DNA of 64,000 nt from an uncultured Bacteroidales bacterium (GTDB lineage: Bacteria > Bacteroidota > Bacteroidia > Bacteroidales > Lentimicrobiaceae): positions 1 to 64,000 of the forward strand of contig CALCQV010000101.1 in the NCBI GenBank assembly GCA_937894795.1, read 5' to 3'. The notes below the pieces were generated by a model, which did no database searches, was not told the DNA's origin, and saw only the letters and a program-made list of their open reading frames with translations. Shown here piece by piece: positions 55,732 to 64,000 of this stretch. The number at the start of each line of letters is the position of its first letter. The stretch's first letter is position 1. Made by a program: the position numbers and the translations under genes.

Positions 55732-55766
55732 CCTCTCATTGAAGAAATTATATCTGGTGTGAGAGG
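55732..55766. other. Inverted repeat between the FtsB-like gene and priA
   Basis: CCTCTCA (55732-55738) pairs with TGAGAGG (55760-55766) across 21 bases, without a T tract. It could be a weak 3'-end hairpin for the convergent genes. Nothing else is seen in this 219-base gap. Confidence 0.25.
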
Positions 55767-55873
55767 TTAACAATAATGTATCTCTGGTACAAATATGTTG
55801 GGATGAATAATAGATTTGAGATTGTATGCTTATTAAAACCCCGATGCTTTGCTATTTTCAATACTATATCTAA

Positions 55874-58411
55874 CTACATCGGATCTACATCAACAACAAC
55901 TCTTACAGATTTGAAATCCTGCAATTGTTTGAATAGTTCAATTTGACGTGCTGTTTCAATTTTGAGATTTTGACCTATTTGACCTTTACCTATCTTTAAT
56001 AGCAGATTCTTTAAGTATAAGTTTTTCACTCTGGAAACATTAGGATACTCCGGACCCAACATTAATTTGCCAAATAAGGGTTTGAGCATTTCCGCCAGTT
56101 TTGAAGCAGCTTTATCCAGTAATCTCTCATCCTTGTGTTTTAAGGAAATAGTAATGAGTCTATAATATGGGGGGTAGGAGAATTTTTGCCTATCATGCAA
56201 TACTTGATTGTACATTGACAAATAGTCGTTATCAACTACCCACTTATGTATTGCATGCGAAGGATTGTAAGTTTGAATCAGAACCAATCCCTGTTTTGAT
56301 TTCCTTCCAGCTCTGCCACTTACCTGGGCAAGCATCTGGTAGCTGCGCTCAATAGCACGGAAATCAGGATAACTTATCAAGCCATCGGCATTGAGTACGC
56401 CAACCAGACTAACATTATCAAAGTCAAGGCCTTTAGTAACCATTTGGGTTCCGACAAGAACATCAGTTTTTCGTGTTTCAAACTCCAACATGATTTTATG
56501 GTATCCATGCTTTGTATGGGTTGTATCCAGATCCATTCTGGCAATAGTAATATCAGGGAAAAGCAATGCCAGTTCTTCTTCAACTTTCTCAGTGCCAAAT
56601 CCTTTAAGTTTAACTAAAGGACTACCACATTCAGGACATACTTTAGGAACTGTTTGTGTATATCCACAGTAATGACACTTTAGCATATTAATGTGTTTGT
56701 GATAAGTAAGGGTAACATCACATTGTACGCATCCGGGAATATGGTTACAGGTTTCACATTCCATTCGAAGCGAAAAACCACGTCTGTTTTGGAATAGAAT
56801 TACTTGCTCTCCTTTACTTATGGCCTTCTCAATTTCTTCAAGCAATTGAGGAGAAAAGTGCGACTTCATTCTTTTGAAGCGGGTTTCTTCTTTAATATTA
56901 ACAATCCTGATTTCAGGCATTTGAATACCACCATATCTTTCATTGAGCTCAACCAGTTTATACTTTCCACTATTGGCATTAGTGAAACTTTCTATGGAAG
57001 GTGTGGCAGAACCAAGCAGAACAAAGGCATTATGCATTTTTCCCAGCATAATAGCTGAATCACGAGCATTGTATCGAGGTGCCGGATCGGCTTGCTTATA
57101 AGATCCGTCATGTTCTTCATCCACTATAATCAATCCAAGATTTTTAAAAGGAAGAAACATTGCTGACCTGGCACCGAGAATTATTTTGAATGCCGCTCCA
57201 GTATTTTCTTTAACCATTGATTCGTTTGCTTTACTCCAGATCTCAATACGTTCGAATTCATTATACCGGGAGTGGTATACACCCACATCATTACCAAAAA
57301 ACTTCTGAAGCCTTTTTACAATTTGGGAGGTCAGTGCAATCTCAGGTAACAGATACAAAACCTGTTGATCATTACTAATTGCTTCATTTATTAGCCTTAT
57401 GTAAATTTCAGTTTTTCCACTGGATGTAACGCCTTTTAACAATGCGACATTTGGTTTGTGAATATTTTCAATAATCGAATCATAAGCAAGTTGCTGAGCA
57501 TGCGTAAACTTAATGTTCTCTATTACATGAGTAGAATCTTTGGTCTCAAGCCTGCTAATGTTTCTCTGATAGATCTCTAATATCCCTTTCTTGACTAATC
57601 CATCTAGTTGTGAAGCATTCACTGCCGGTGTTTTTAAAAGATCAGACTTGCTTATTTCTTTTATACTGTCTGTGAAGCAGTGAGAAAGATTGATATAAGC
57701 CATTAGAAGTTGTAGTTGTTTGAAGGCTTTAGTATTTAACTTGTCCATTTCAGATTGCAAAAGGCTTTCATCTTTATACTTTTCTGATATACGCACAAAC
57801 CACTCTATCCTGGGCTTATACCGTTCTGTTATTTCCTCGTCAACCCTTATATATTTCTTCTCCAACATAGTCTTAATAATGGGTATTACCTTTGAAATAC
57901 CCACTATCCTGCTAATTTCAGTAATGCTTAGTATTTTCTGAATATTAAGAGCTTCTATAATCAGGAATTCATTGTCAGACAGTGTTTCAGAATCGTGTAT
58001 ATATTCGGGATCAAGAACAATTCTTGTTTCACTTGCCAGTTTGTAGGCGGAAGGAAGCGCAACATTCATCACTTCTCCAACAGTACACAAATAGTAGTTT
58101 GCCATCCATTCCCAGAAAAGTAATTGCATTTCATTTACAACCGGTATAGGATCAACTATTGACAAAATATATTTTGCTGAGACAACCTTTGGTGGTTGAT
58201 CAGTTAGTCGGCGTACTAACGCCGTATATAGTTTCTTTGAACCGAACTGAACTACAACCCTAATGCCGGGGATGATTTCATTGTTCATCTCCTTCGGTAT
58301 TCTATAAGTGAAATACCCTTTTATAGGCAATGGAAGAAGTACTTCGGCAAATTGTGTTATGTAGTTATCGGTTGGCAAGGTTATTGAATTGATACAACAG
58401 AAATTGATCAT
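55874..58411 (-). CDS. priA: Primosomal replication helicase PriA
   Basis: This ~845-residue 3'-5' DNA helicase restarts stalled replication forks. The N-terminal 3' DNA-binding domain begins FAEVLLPLPIKGYFTYRIP, followed by Walker A LLKGVTSSGKTEIY (family usually GVTGSGKT), the DEEH box, and a zinc-binding module of eight cysteines around residues 555-605 (CETCNHIPGCVQC and following CxxC pairs). Motifs V and VI (GTQMVTKGLDF, QVSGRAGRKSKQG) follow. The start is uncertain: ATG 58411 is used here, but the -7 element overlaps the start region, and the family N-terminus lies near residue 18, so an internal TTG at 58378 is a real alternative. Confidence 0.95.
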   Translation of the reverse strand: MINFCCINSITLPTDNYITQFAEVLLPLPIKGYFTYRIPKEMNNEIIPGIRVVVQFGSKKLYTALVRRLTDQPPKVVSAKYILSIVDPIPVVNEMQLLFWEWMANYYLCTVGEVMNVALPSAYKLASETRIVLDPEYIHDSETLSDNEFLIIEALNIQKILSITEISRIVGISKVIPIIKTMLEKKYIRVDEEITERYKPRIEWFVRISEKYKDESLLQSEMDKLNTKAFKQLQLLMAYINLSHCFTDSIKEISKSDLLKTPAVNASQLDGLVKKGILEIYQRNISRLETKDSTHVIENIKFTHAQQLAYDSIIENIHKPNVALLKGVTSSGKTEIYIRLINEAISNDQQVLYLLPEIALTSQIVKRLQKFFGNDVGVYHSRYNEFERIEIWSKANESMVKENTGAAFKIILGARSAMFLPFKNLGLIIVDEEHDGSYKQADPAPRYNARDSAIMLGKMHNAFVLLGSATPSIESFTNANSGKYKLVELNERYGGIQMPEIRIVNIKEETRFKRMKSHFSPQLLEEIEKAISKGEQVILFQNRRGFSLRMECETCNHIPGCVQCDVTLTYHKHINMLKCHYCGYTQTVPKVCPECGSPLVKLKGFGTEKVEEELALLFPDITIARMDLDTTHTKHGYHKIMLEFETRKTDVLVGTQMVTKGLDFDNVSLVGVLNADGLISYPDFRAIERSYQMLAQVSGRAGRKSKQGLVLIQTYNPSHAIHKWVVDNDYLSMYNQVLHDRQKFSYPPYYRLITISLKHKDERLLDKAASKLAEMLKPLFGKLMLGPEYPNVSRVKNLYLKNLLLKIGKGQIGQNLKIETARQIELFKQLQDFKSVRVVVDVDPM

Positions 58412-58419
58412 CAAAGATA
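58412..58419 (-). promoter_or_regulatory. -7 promoter element at the priA start region
   Basis: The minus strand reads TATCTTTG directly before the ATG at 58411. Transcription would begin a few bases inside the annotated frame, which favours a later start such as TTG 58378. Confidence 0.4.
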
Positions 58420-58600
58420 AGAAAAGCAGGTGATGAGTATTTGCTGTTAAAATATTTTAGAGTATGCAATCGTCCAATAATAATTACTATTTTTAAGGTG
58501 AATAATTTGCATAATTGTTTGCCGAGAGAGCTATTAAGTTAAACCGGCATCAGAATAATTATTTGTAAATAAGGATATTAATCAGTTAATATGTATCATC

Positions 58601-59440
58601 ATGAAATGGATAGGTCGAAGAGGAAGTACAAATGTTGATGACCGCAGAGGCATGTCAGGTGGTCAGATAGCTATGGGTGGTGGTATTGGTACCATCGTTA
58701 TTGTAGCCATAGTATGGTTGCTTGGTGGAGATCCATCACAGGTGCTAAATGTAATGAATAACCAATCGTCACAGGAAGTTCCAACAACAGCAGCTCAGGA
58801 TAGCATGGCTCAATTTGTTTCAGTAGTGCTTGCTGATACTGAGGAAATCTGGGGTTCTATATTTGCATCTTATGGTGAAACATACCGGGTTCCTAAGCTA
58901 GTTCTTTTTAGAGGTGGTGTGCAGTCAGGTTGCGGCTCAGCCAGTTCTGCAAGTGGTCCTTTCTATTGCTCTGCTGATGAGAGTGTTTATATAGATCTTA
59001 GCTTTTGTGATGAATTGAGAGAGCGTTTTGGAGCTCCCGGTGATTTCGCAATAGCTTATGTGCTGGCACATGAGGTCGGCCATCATGTGCAACATTTGTT
59101 GGGGACATTAGGTAAAGTAAACGAAGCAAGAAGTAACACAAATCAAAAACAAGCAAATCGACTTACCGTACTGCTGGAACTTCAGGCTGATTATTATGCC
59201 GGTGTTTGGGCATATCATGCTCAAAATACACTCAATATCCTGGAAGAAGGTGATATTGCTGAGGCATTACAAGCAGCTTCGGCGGTTGGTGATGATCGTA
59301 TTCAAATGGAGACTCAGGGTACTATTGTTCCTGATGCTTTTACTCATGGAACCTCAGAACAACGAATGACCTGGTTTAAAAATGGTTATATGTCAGGCAG
59401 ACTGGAAGGAGGTGATACCTTTGCCAGAGGAGCTGTTTGA
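58601..59440 (+). CDS. YpfJ-like neutral zinc metallopeptidase
   Basis: This 279-residue protein belongs to the neutral zinc metallopeptidase family (YpfJ/KPN_02809). An N-terminal glycine-rich stretch (MSGGQIAMGGGIG) precedes a membrane segment (~28-40), so the catalytic part lies outside the cytoplasm. The zinc motif HEVGHH places ligands at His157 and His161 with catalytic Glu158; LLELQADYYAGVWA supplies the third ligand region. Length and features are standard. No substrate is known for the family. It is monocistronic and followed by a strong terminator. Confidence 0.93.
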   Translation: MKWIGRRGSTNVDDRRGMSGGQIAMGGGIGTIVIVAIVWLLGGDPSQVLNVMNNQSSQEVPTTAAQDSMAQFVSVVLADTEEIWGSIFASYGETYRVPKLVLFRGGVQSGCGSASSASGPFYCSADESVYIDLSFCDELRERFGAPGDFAIAYVLAHEVGHHVQHLLGTLGKVNEARSNTNQKQANRLTVLLELQADYYAGVWAYHAQNTLNILEEGDIAEALQAASAVGDDRIQMETQGTIVPDAFTHGTSEQRMTWFKNGYMSGRLEGGDTFARGAV

Positions 59441-59460
59441 GAAATTTCATTTATGAATCA

Positions 59461-59496
59461 TTAAAAACAAAGGTGCAGAAGCACCTTTGTTTTTAA
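59461..59496. terminator. Terminator after the YpfJ-like metallopeptidase
   Basis: A perfect 16-base stem (59461-59476 with 59481-59496) encloses the loop AGAA. The stem is A-rich at its base on the left and T-rich on the right, so it functions for the plus strand and possibly for the converging methyltransferase gene. Confidence 0.85.
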
Positions 59497-59559
59497 TAGT
59501 AAATTGAATGTCAGTAGATGCTAAATATTCTCCTTATTTATTGAAAATAAAGGTTTTAC

Positions 59560-60744
59560 TTATTTATATTTATCTTTCTTGCTACCATGGTAAAGATCAA
59601 ATCCTACAAAGCGACATTCAAGCTGGCCATTCCACAGAATCTTCTTCGCCATTGGCCTTAATCCTACTAATTTTATGGCTTGAAGATCTGAAGATATTAG
59701 CCATGCTTTATAGCCTTCAAAGTTTCTTTTAAGTGCACTACCCATATCACGATACAGTTCTTGCAGATCATCCACTTCAATTCGTTCTCCATAAGGCGGA
59801 TTGCTGACTAAAATACCGGCTCCTTCGGGAGGCTTTATATCTTTGAAATCAGCCACCTGAAGTTTTATATCCTTGTGCAAAGAAGCATTTCGAATATTAG
59901 CTTCTGCAGCTTTAAGGTTACGGGCTGAAATATCTGAACCTCTTATTTCGATATCCAGATCACGCTGATCAGTTAAAGCTTCATCCTTCACTTTATTCCA
60001 CAACTGTGGAGAAAAGTCCTTCCATTTCATAAAACCATATTCTTCCCTGAACTGGCCTGCCGGAAGATTCATTGCAATCATAGCAGCTTCTATTAATAAT
60101 GTACCTGATCCACACATCCAGTCGATAAAGTTAGATTCACCATGCCATCCCGTAAGCATTATCATGCCTGCTGCTAATACTTCGTTTAATGGAGCTTCGG
60201 CGTTCACCGTATGATAACCTCTCTTATGTAATGACGCACCTGAACTATCTAGTGATACGTTTACCGTATCTTTATATATGTGAAGATTGATACGGAGAAC
60301 AGGATTTTCAAGATCAACAGATGGCCTAATGCCCGTTCTTTCTCTAAAGCGATCTACTATAGCATCTTTGGCCCGTTGTGATACGAAATGTGAATGTGTG
60401 AAAATGGAATTCCCTATAGTTGAATCAATGGATAATGTATGATCAGGTTCCATGTAATCTTCCCATGGTATATCGTGTATCCGGTTATAAAACTCTCTTT
60501 CGTCTCTGAAAGTAATTTGGTTTATTGGCTTTAATATTCGCAAAGCTGTTCGACAATGGTAATTTGCCTTATACAACAATCTTTGGTTACCCTCAAATGA
60601 AACAGCTCTTTTCAGAATTTCGATATTTTCTGCTCCTAATTTACTCAATTCTCCGGCTAGAACTTCTTCCAGACCAGCAGGTGATTTTGCAAGAAAAGAT
60701 TGCGAGTCAGTTGTTTTAGCTGAGCTATCTTTATTATCATTCAT
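59560..60744 (-). CDS. THUMP-domain RNA methyltransferase (RlmL N-terminal type)
   Basis: This 394-residue protein has a THUMP domain (~15-165) and a class I SAM-dependent methyltransferase domain (~170-385). The catalytic tetrapeptide is NPPY in ILVSNPPYGERI near residue 315, and MCGSGTLLIEAAMIA forms the SAM-binding strand-loop. The layout matches the guanine-N2 23S rRNA methyltransferase half of RlmL (m2G2445), and Bacteroidota commonly carry this single-domain form. The exact target is inferred. The thioesterase gene ends 63 bases upstream of its start and is transcribed in the same direction. Confidence 0.92.
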   Translation of the reverse strand: MNDNKDSSAKTTDSQSFLAKSPAGLEEVLAGELSKLGAENIEILKRAVSFEGNQRLLYKANYHCRTALRILKPINQITFRDEREFYNRIHDIPWEDYMEPDHTLSIDSTIGNSIFTHSHFVSQRAKDAIVDRFRERTGIRPSVDLENPVLRINLHIYKDTVNVSLDSSGASLHKRGYHTVNAEAPLNEVLAAGMIMLTGWHGESNFIDWMCGSGTLLIEAAMIAMNLPAGQFREEYGFMKWKDFSPQLWNKVKDEALTDQRDLDIEIRGSDISARNLKAAEANIRNASLHKDIKLQVADFKDIKPPEGAGILVSNPPYGERIEVDDLQELYRDMGSALKRNFEGYKAWLISSDLQAIKLVGLRPMAKKILWNGQLECRFVGFDLYHGSKKDKYK

Positions 60745-60807
60745 TTGAGAGTATTTAATAGGGAATATTTGTTAGGTTTAAAATTATTGATGCTTTTGTC
60801 TGATTTT

Positions 60808-61203
60808 TCACAAGCTCATATATTTTGTTTTGAGCTTATTAAGAAAATCATTCTTATTTACAATAAACCGTTCGTGCAATCCTTCTCCAATCATTCCAAA
60901 TTCGTCGAAAGCATGCACGGCAAAAATTAGTTTCCGGTCGTCCTGGCCTATCAATTCTGAGGTACATTCAACTGCCCTGCCAATTGGTGTTGCCTTAAGA
61001 TGTTTCACATTAACCATAGTACCTAAAGTAATATGCTCTGACGGTAATAATGCTTGCACACTCAGCTGACATGTTTTTTCCATAAGGGCAATCATAGCTG
61101 GTGTTGCAAACACATCCACTAAACCTGATCCATAAGCTGTGGCTGTTAAATCCTGAGTTACCGTTATCCGCTCAATTCCCTTAGTGCCTATTTCAATTTT
61201 CAT
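60808..61203 (-). CDS. FlK-like acyl-CoA thioesterase
   Basis: This 131-residue hot-dog-fold protein resembles the fluoroacetyl-CoA-specific thioesterase family. VFATPAMIALMEKTC (near 30-45) and TLGTMVNVKHLKATPIGRAV (near 60-80) are family signatures; the Glu and His of these segments are the usual catalytic candidates. In most genomes these proteins act on ordinary acyl-CoAs and not on fluoroacetate. The gene is co-directional with an OsmC gene upstream and a methyltransferase gene downstream. No promoter element was found. Confidence 0.87.
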   Translation of the reverse strand: MKIEIGTKGIERITVTQDLTATAYGSGLVDVFATPAMIALMEKTCQLSVQALLPSEHITLGTMVNVKHLKATPIGRAVECTSELIGQDDRKLIFAVHAFDEFGMIGEGLHERFIVNKNDFLNKLKTKYMSL

Positions 61204-61255
61204 AAATATGTGTTACTATTAAATCATCAGTTCCTGCAGAATTTATAAAGAGATC

Positions 61256-61666
61256 TCACTCAAATATAACATTCACTACTTGTTTTAATTCAGGGTGCAG
61301 GCTAAAGGCAACCGGACACGTTTTAGTAATTTGATTAATGATCTTTTTTTCTTTCTCAGTATAGCCATTATCTGGGAAATGGAGGTCTACAATAATCTCA
61401 TCAACACGACGTGGGTCAGATGCCATTATTTTTGTCACCTCTCCTCTAACTCCTTCCATGCTAAATCCATGTGTTTGTGATGCCATTCCCATAATAGTGA
61501 CCATACAAACACCGAGAGATGTTGCTAACAGATCAGTAGGAGAGAAAGCGGATCCCTTACCATTATTATCTACCGGAGCATCTGTAATAAATACCTGTCC
61601 CGATTTTTCATGTTTTACTTCAAGCTGAAGATTACCCAGATACTTAAATGATGAAGTTTTTGCCAT
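61256..61666 (-). CDS. OsmC-family protein
   Basis: This 136-residue protein has the OsmC/Ohr fold. The two conserved cysteines are Cys54 (ATSLGVCMVTIMG) and Cys117 (ITKTCPVAFSLHP), consistent with thiol-dependent peroxidase activity. The sequence is of the YhfA/OsmC branch and not Ohr. The metal-independent peroxidase role is known for the family; the substrate is not shown. A promoter element precedes it by 17 bases. Unlike the peroxiredoxin-like gene at 33 kb, it keeps both catalytic cysteines. Confidence 0.93.
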   Translation of the reverse strand: MAKTSSFKYLGNLQLEVKHEKSGQVFITDAPVDNNGKGSAFSPTDLLATSLGVCMVTIMGMASQTHGFSMEGVRGEVTKIMASDPRRVDEIIVDLHFPDNGYTEKEKKIINQITKTCPVAFSLHPELKQVVNVIFE

Positions 61667-61683
61667 TTTACTTTAATTTACAG

Positions 61684-61691
61684 CAAAAATA
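61684..61691 (-). promoter_or_regulatory. -7 promoter element of the OsmC gene
   Basis: The minus strand reads TATTTTTG 17 bases before the ATG, implying a leader of about eleven bases. Confidence 0.45.
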
Positions 61692-61857
61692 CGGAAATTA
61701 AAGATAGGCAGTTTATATAGAAGAGACAAACGGCAATCCCTATAATGATAATAGCAATTGAGGCATGGGAGGATTAAACGTATCAAATTAGAATGAATGA
61801 AGGTGATGCTGATCATAGTGAGGCAGCCTTTCGCTGTAATTCTACTGCTATTTATCT

Positions 61858-61865
61858 TATTTTTG
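61858..61865 (+). promoter_or_regulatory. -7 promoter element of the sensor kinase
   Basis: TATTTTTG matches TAnnTTTG 20 bases before ATG 61886. It lies inside an upstream in-frame extension, which shows that the extension from 61793 is not translated. Confidence 0.5.
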
Positions 61866-61885
61866 TGGTTGATAACTTATATTTA

Positions 61886-63178
61886 ATGAAAAAGAACAAC
61901 ATAGCAATCATTATATCTTTTACAGCTCTGGCGTTGGTAGGAATCATTTTCATACAGTTTTACTGGATGAGAAATGCATTAAGGTTACAGGAAGAATTAT
62001 TTGATAATAGTGTTAGTGTTACACTAAAGAGTGTTGTTAACCGAATGTTTGATGAAAAAGCTACAGATGAAATGGAACCATTTGTTTGTAGTGCTGATTG
62101 CGATCATCGTACTATGCAAGTGTTGACAGCCATTAATCCTTTGCGTCTTGATTCCCTTATGCATGAAGAATTTGGTGGAATGGAAATCACAAGACAATAT
62201 GTTTGGGGTGTGTTTGATCCTGAATCAGGAGCTTTCTTTGCCGGTGACGATGGCAATGAGAAAAGGAACATCCTCAAATCAAATCACAGAGCATCTTTAT
62301 CATGCTTGTACAAGAAAGAACAGTTGATTTTAGGGGTTTATTTTCCAAATGAAAGTAGTGTATTATTAAGTCGGATTATCCCATGGATGTTGATTTCATT
62401 GCTCTTTATATCTATAGTAGGGTTTGCTTTTACCTATATGATCTTTTCATTTAATCGGCAAAAGAAACTATCAGAAATCAAATCAGATTTTGTGAATAAT
62501 ATGACTCATGAGCTTAAAACTCCCATCTCAACAATTTCATTAGCCAGTGAGTTGCTCATAAAATCCGTTAATCCGTTATCTGAAGATAAAACGCGTAAAT
62601 ATGCCCGGATGATCTTTGATGAAAACCAGCGTTTGCAACAGCAGGTTGAACAGGTATTACAGATGTCTGTTCTTGAGGAGGGTACTTTCAAACTTGATTT
62701 TACAACTTTTAATGCCCACAACATCATTGAACAATGTATTTCACGGTTTGACCTGGTGATTCGAAGTGCAGAAGGCACTTTAAAGATGATTCCCAACGCT
62801 GAGAATAGTCAGTTGACTGCGGACATGATGCATTTTCAGAATATCATCTGTAATCTTCTGGACAATGCCATAAAATATTCACCTGTTAAGCGTGATATAA
62901 AAGTAATGACTCGTAATGAGGAAAGCGCATTTGTGGTTGCCGTTCATGATAATGGACTTGGTATCAGTAAAGAAAATCAGAAAATGATTTTTGAAAAGTT
63001 ATATAGAGTACCAACGGGTAACAGGCATGATGTTAAGGGATTCGGTTTAGGCTTGTATTATGTGAAAACAATTGTTGAAGCGTTGAATGGCAAAGTTAAT
63101 GTGCGTAGTGAGTTGAATAAGGGAAGTGTTTTCGAAGTTTATATACCATTAAAAATCACAGTGGAATCGTATGAATAA
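61886..63178 (+). CDS. Sensor histidine kinase (RprX-like)
   Basis: This protein has 430 residues from the ATG 61886. Two membrane segments (~7-27 and ~158-182) enclose a sensor region of about 130 residues. The HisKA domain carries the phospho-acceptor His208 in MTHELKTPISTI, followed by the ATPase domain with the N box (ICNLLDNAIKYSP), G1 (VHDNGLGIS) and G2 (GFGLGLYYV). The layout resembles RprX of Bacteroides. A longer frame starting at 61793 is rejected because the promoter element lies inside it. The stop overlaps the response regulator start by eight bases. Confidence 0.92.
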   Translation: MKKNNIAIIISFTALALVGIIFIQFYWMRNALRLQEELFDNSVSVTLKSVVNRMFDEKATDEMEPFVCSADCDHRTMQVLTAINPLRLDSLMHEEFGGMEITRQYVWGVFDPESGAFFAGDDGNEKRNILKSNHRASLSCLYKKEQLILGVYFPNESSVLLSRIIPWMLISLLFISIVGFAFTYMIFSFNRQKKLSEIKSDFVNNMTHELKTPISTISLASELLIKSVNPLSEDKTRKYARMIFDENQRLQQQVEQVLQMSVLEEGTFKLDFTTFNAHNIIEQCISRFDLVIRSAEGTLKMIPNAENSQLTADMMHFQNIICNLLDNAIKYSPVKRDIKVMTRNEESAFVVAVHDNGLGISKENQKMIFEKLYRVPTGNRHDVKGFGLGLYYVKTIVEALNGKVNVRSELNKGSVFEVYIPLKITVESYE

Positions 63179-63893
63179 TAACGCATGTATACTATTAGTG
63201 GAGGATGATTTAAATTTGGGTAATCTCGTTGAAGAATACCTGAATATGCTTGGCTATACTACTATTCTTGCTGTGGATGGTAACGAAGGACTTCAACTTT
63301 ATAAATCACAGCCATTTGATCTTTGTATTCTTGATGTTATGTTGCCAAAAAAGGATGGTTTCACATTGGCAACCGAAATCAGAGAACTTAATGAAATAAT
63401 ACCTATTATTTTTTTAACTGCAAGAGGCCAGAATGAAGACAGAATAAAAGGATTTAAAGCAGGCTGTGATGATTATATCACAAAGCCATTCAGTAGTGAG
63501 GAACTGGCTCTTCGAATAGAGGCTATACTTAAAAGGTGCGGCTTTAATTCTAATGGTAAGAATAATAGAAACAATGAAAAAATTTCCATCGGTAATTATC
63601 TTTTTGATCCTTTTAATCAACAGTTATCTTTAGATGGTACCATTCAGAACCTTACTGTAAAAGAGAGCGCATTGCTTAAAGCCCTGTGTATGAATATGGG
63701 TAACCTACTTCCCAGAGATCAAGCTCAAAAGGAAGTATGGGGAACGAGTGATTATTTTATTGGGCGTAGCATGGATGTTTTTATTACCAAGTTAAGGAAA
63801 TATCTGAGCCATGATCCCAATGTCGCCATATTGAATGTACATGGAGCAGGTTTCAAGTTGGAAGTAAAGGGCAACCAGGTTATTGAACATTGA
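63171..63893 (+). CDS. OmpR-family response regulator (RprY-like)
   Basis: This 240-residue protein has a receiver domain with the phosphorylated Asp55 (FDLCILDVMLPKKDG) and the conserved lysine in YITKPFSSEEL, followed by a winged-helix DNA-binding domain (VKESALLKALCMNMGNLLPRDQA, then GRSMDVFITKLRKYLS). It is the cognate partner of the preceding kinase: they overlap by eight bases and are cotranscribed. The pair resembles RprXY. No target site could be identified in the window. Confidence 0.95.
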   Translation: MNNNACILLVEDDLNLGNLVEEYLNMLGYTTILAVDGNEGLQLYKSQPFDLCILDVMLPKKDGFTLATEIRELNEIIPIIFLTARGQNEDRIKGFKAGCDDYITKPFSSEELALRIEAILKRCGFNSNGKNNRNNEKISIGNYLFDPFNQQLSLDGTIQNLTVKESALLKALCMNMGNLLPRDQAQKEVWGTSDYFIGRSMDVFITKLRKYLSHDPNVAILNVHGAGFKLEVKGNQVIEH

Positions 63894-63953
63894 TAATATT
63901 CAATTGTATAATTGTAAGTTTTTCGCAAGTCGTTTTAGAATCCAGATTAAGAT

Positions 63954-64000
63954 ATGACAATAGAGGATGCCCAGAAATTGGTTGATGATTGGATTAGGCT
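63954..64000 (+). CDS. MazG-like nucleotide pyrophosphohydrolase, N-terminal fragment
   Basis: The window ends 47 bases into this gene. The 15 visible residues (MTIEDAQKLVDDWIR) match the conserved start of a single-domain MazG-like pyrophosphohydrolase common in Bacteroidota. It is distinct from the full mazG at 34 kb. The gene begins 60 bases after the response regulator. The call rests on a short stretch only. Confidence 0.55.
   Translation, partial: MTIEDAQKLVDDWIR

Noticed and set aside
61793..61885. Longer start for the sensor kinase
   Set aside because: The extra 31 codons contain the -7 element and have no signal character; ATG 61886 begins with a normal membrane anchor.
1..64000. 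Mobile elements, prophage, tRNA or rRNA genes
   Set aside because: No transposase, integrase, phage gene, terminal inverted repeats or recognisable T-loop motif was found by reading; gene content is ordinary chromosomal.

Overview
The window is about 40% GC and almost certainly chromosomal DNA of a member of the Bacteroidota, probably a Bacteroidales- or Marinilabiliales-like lineage. The evidence is direct. Three large secreted proteins carry type IX secretion system (T9SS) sorting domains, one of type A and two of type B. BACON, PKD and choice-of-anchor L domains are present. An archaeal-type prolyl-tRNA synthetase lies beside a FadL-type porin. Many genes are preceded by the Bacteroidota -7 element TAnnTTTG, usually with no Shine-Dalgarno sequence. 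No tRNA, rRNA, IS element, prophage or CRISPR array was found. Almost every long stretch is explained by a gene.

Layout. 0-5.2 kb: an M20 peptidase (-) and a T9SS type B adhesin-like protein. 5.3-12.8 kb: gap, convergent with a sixA-ppk1 pair, then xseA-xseB and a Kef-type antiporter. 12.9-21.4 kb: glyA, a 1365-residue CUB/PKD/BACON protein, a divergent FN3-like type B protein and a small outer-membrane barrel. 21.8-28.7 kb: guaB, three SurA/PpiD-like foldase genes and a MoxR ATPase. 28.8-33.0 kb: an adaptor, a MacB-like permease and a TolC protein, with no ATPase gene nearby. 33.0-38.3 kb: a peroxiredoxin-fold protein without its catalytic residues, mazG, a PagL-like lipid A deacylase homologue, a DUF2807-like lipoprotein and proS. 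38.4-45.4 kb: a tyrosine-rich repeat lipoprotein, a FadL-like porin, a TPR protein, a zinc-ribbon coiled-coil protein and a Nif3-like protein. 45.5-50.3 kb: lpxK, purine nucleoside phosphorylase, a thioredoxin-fold lipoprotein, an LpxH-like hydrolase and a Ppx/GppA phosphatase. 50.4-54.4 kb: a compact molybdenum cofactor cluster. 54.6-64 kb: an HD hydrolase, an FtsB/DivIC protein, priA, a YpfJ-like metallopeptidase, an RNA methyltransferase, a thioesterase, an OsmC protein, a two-component system and the start of a MazG-like gene.

Functional themes. Much of the content serves the cell envelope: T9SS cargo, outer-membrane protein folding, an export system, lipid A synthesis and modification, and lipoproteins. 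Polyphosphate and phosphate metabolism (ppk1, SixA-like phosphatase, Ppx/GppA) and nucleotide housekeeping (guaB, punA, two MazG-family genes) are the second theme. The most unusual items are the non-catalytic peroxiredoxin-fold protein, the tyrosine-rich lipoprotein with a two-phase 39-bp repeat, the reduced molybdenum cofactor cluster (compact MoaA, a membrane protein of unknown role, a MOSC-MogA fusion, and a moaC promoter predicting a leaderless transcript), and terminators packed directly against the next gene's -7 element. I found no complete, clearly novel multi-gene system. These are the best candidates for a second look.
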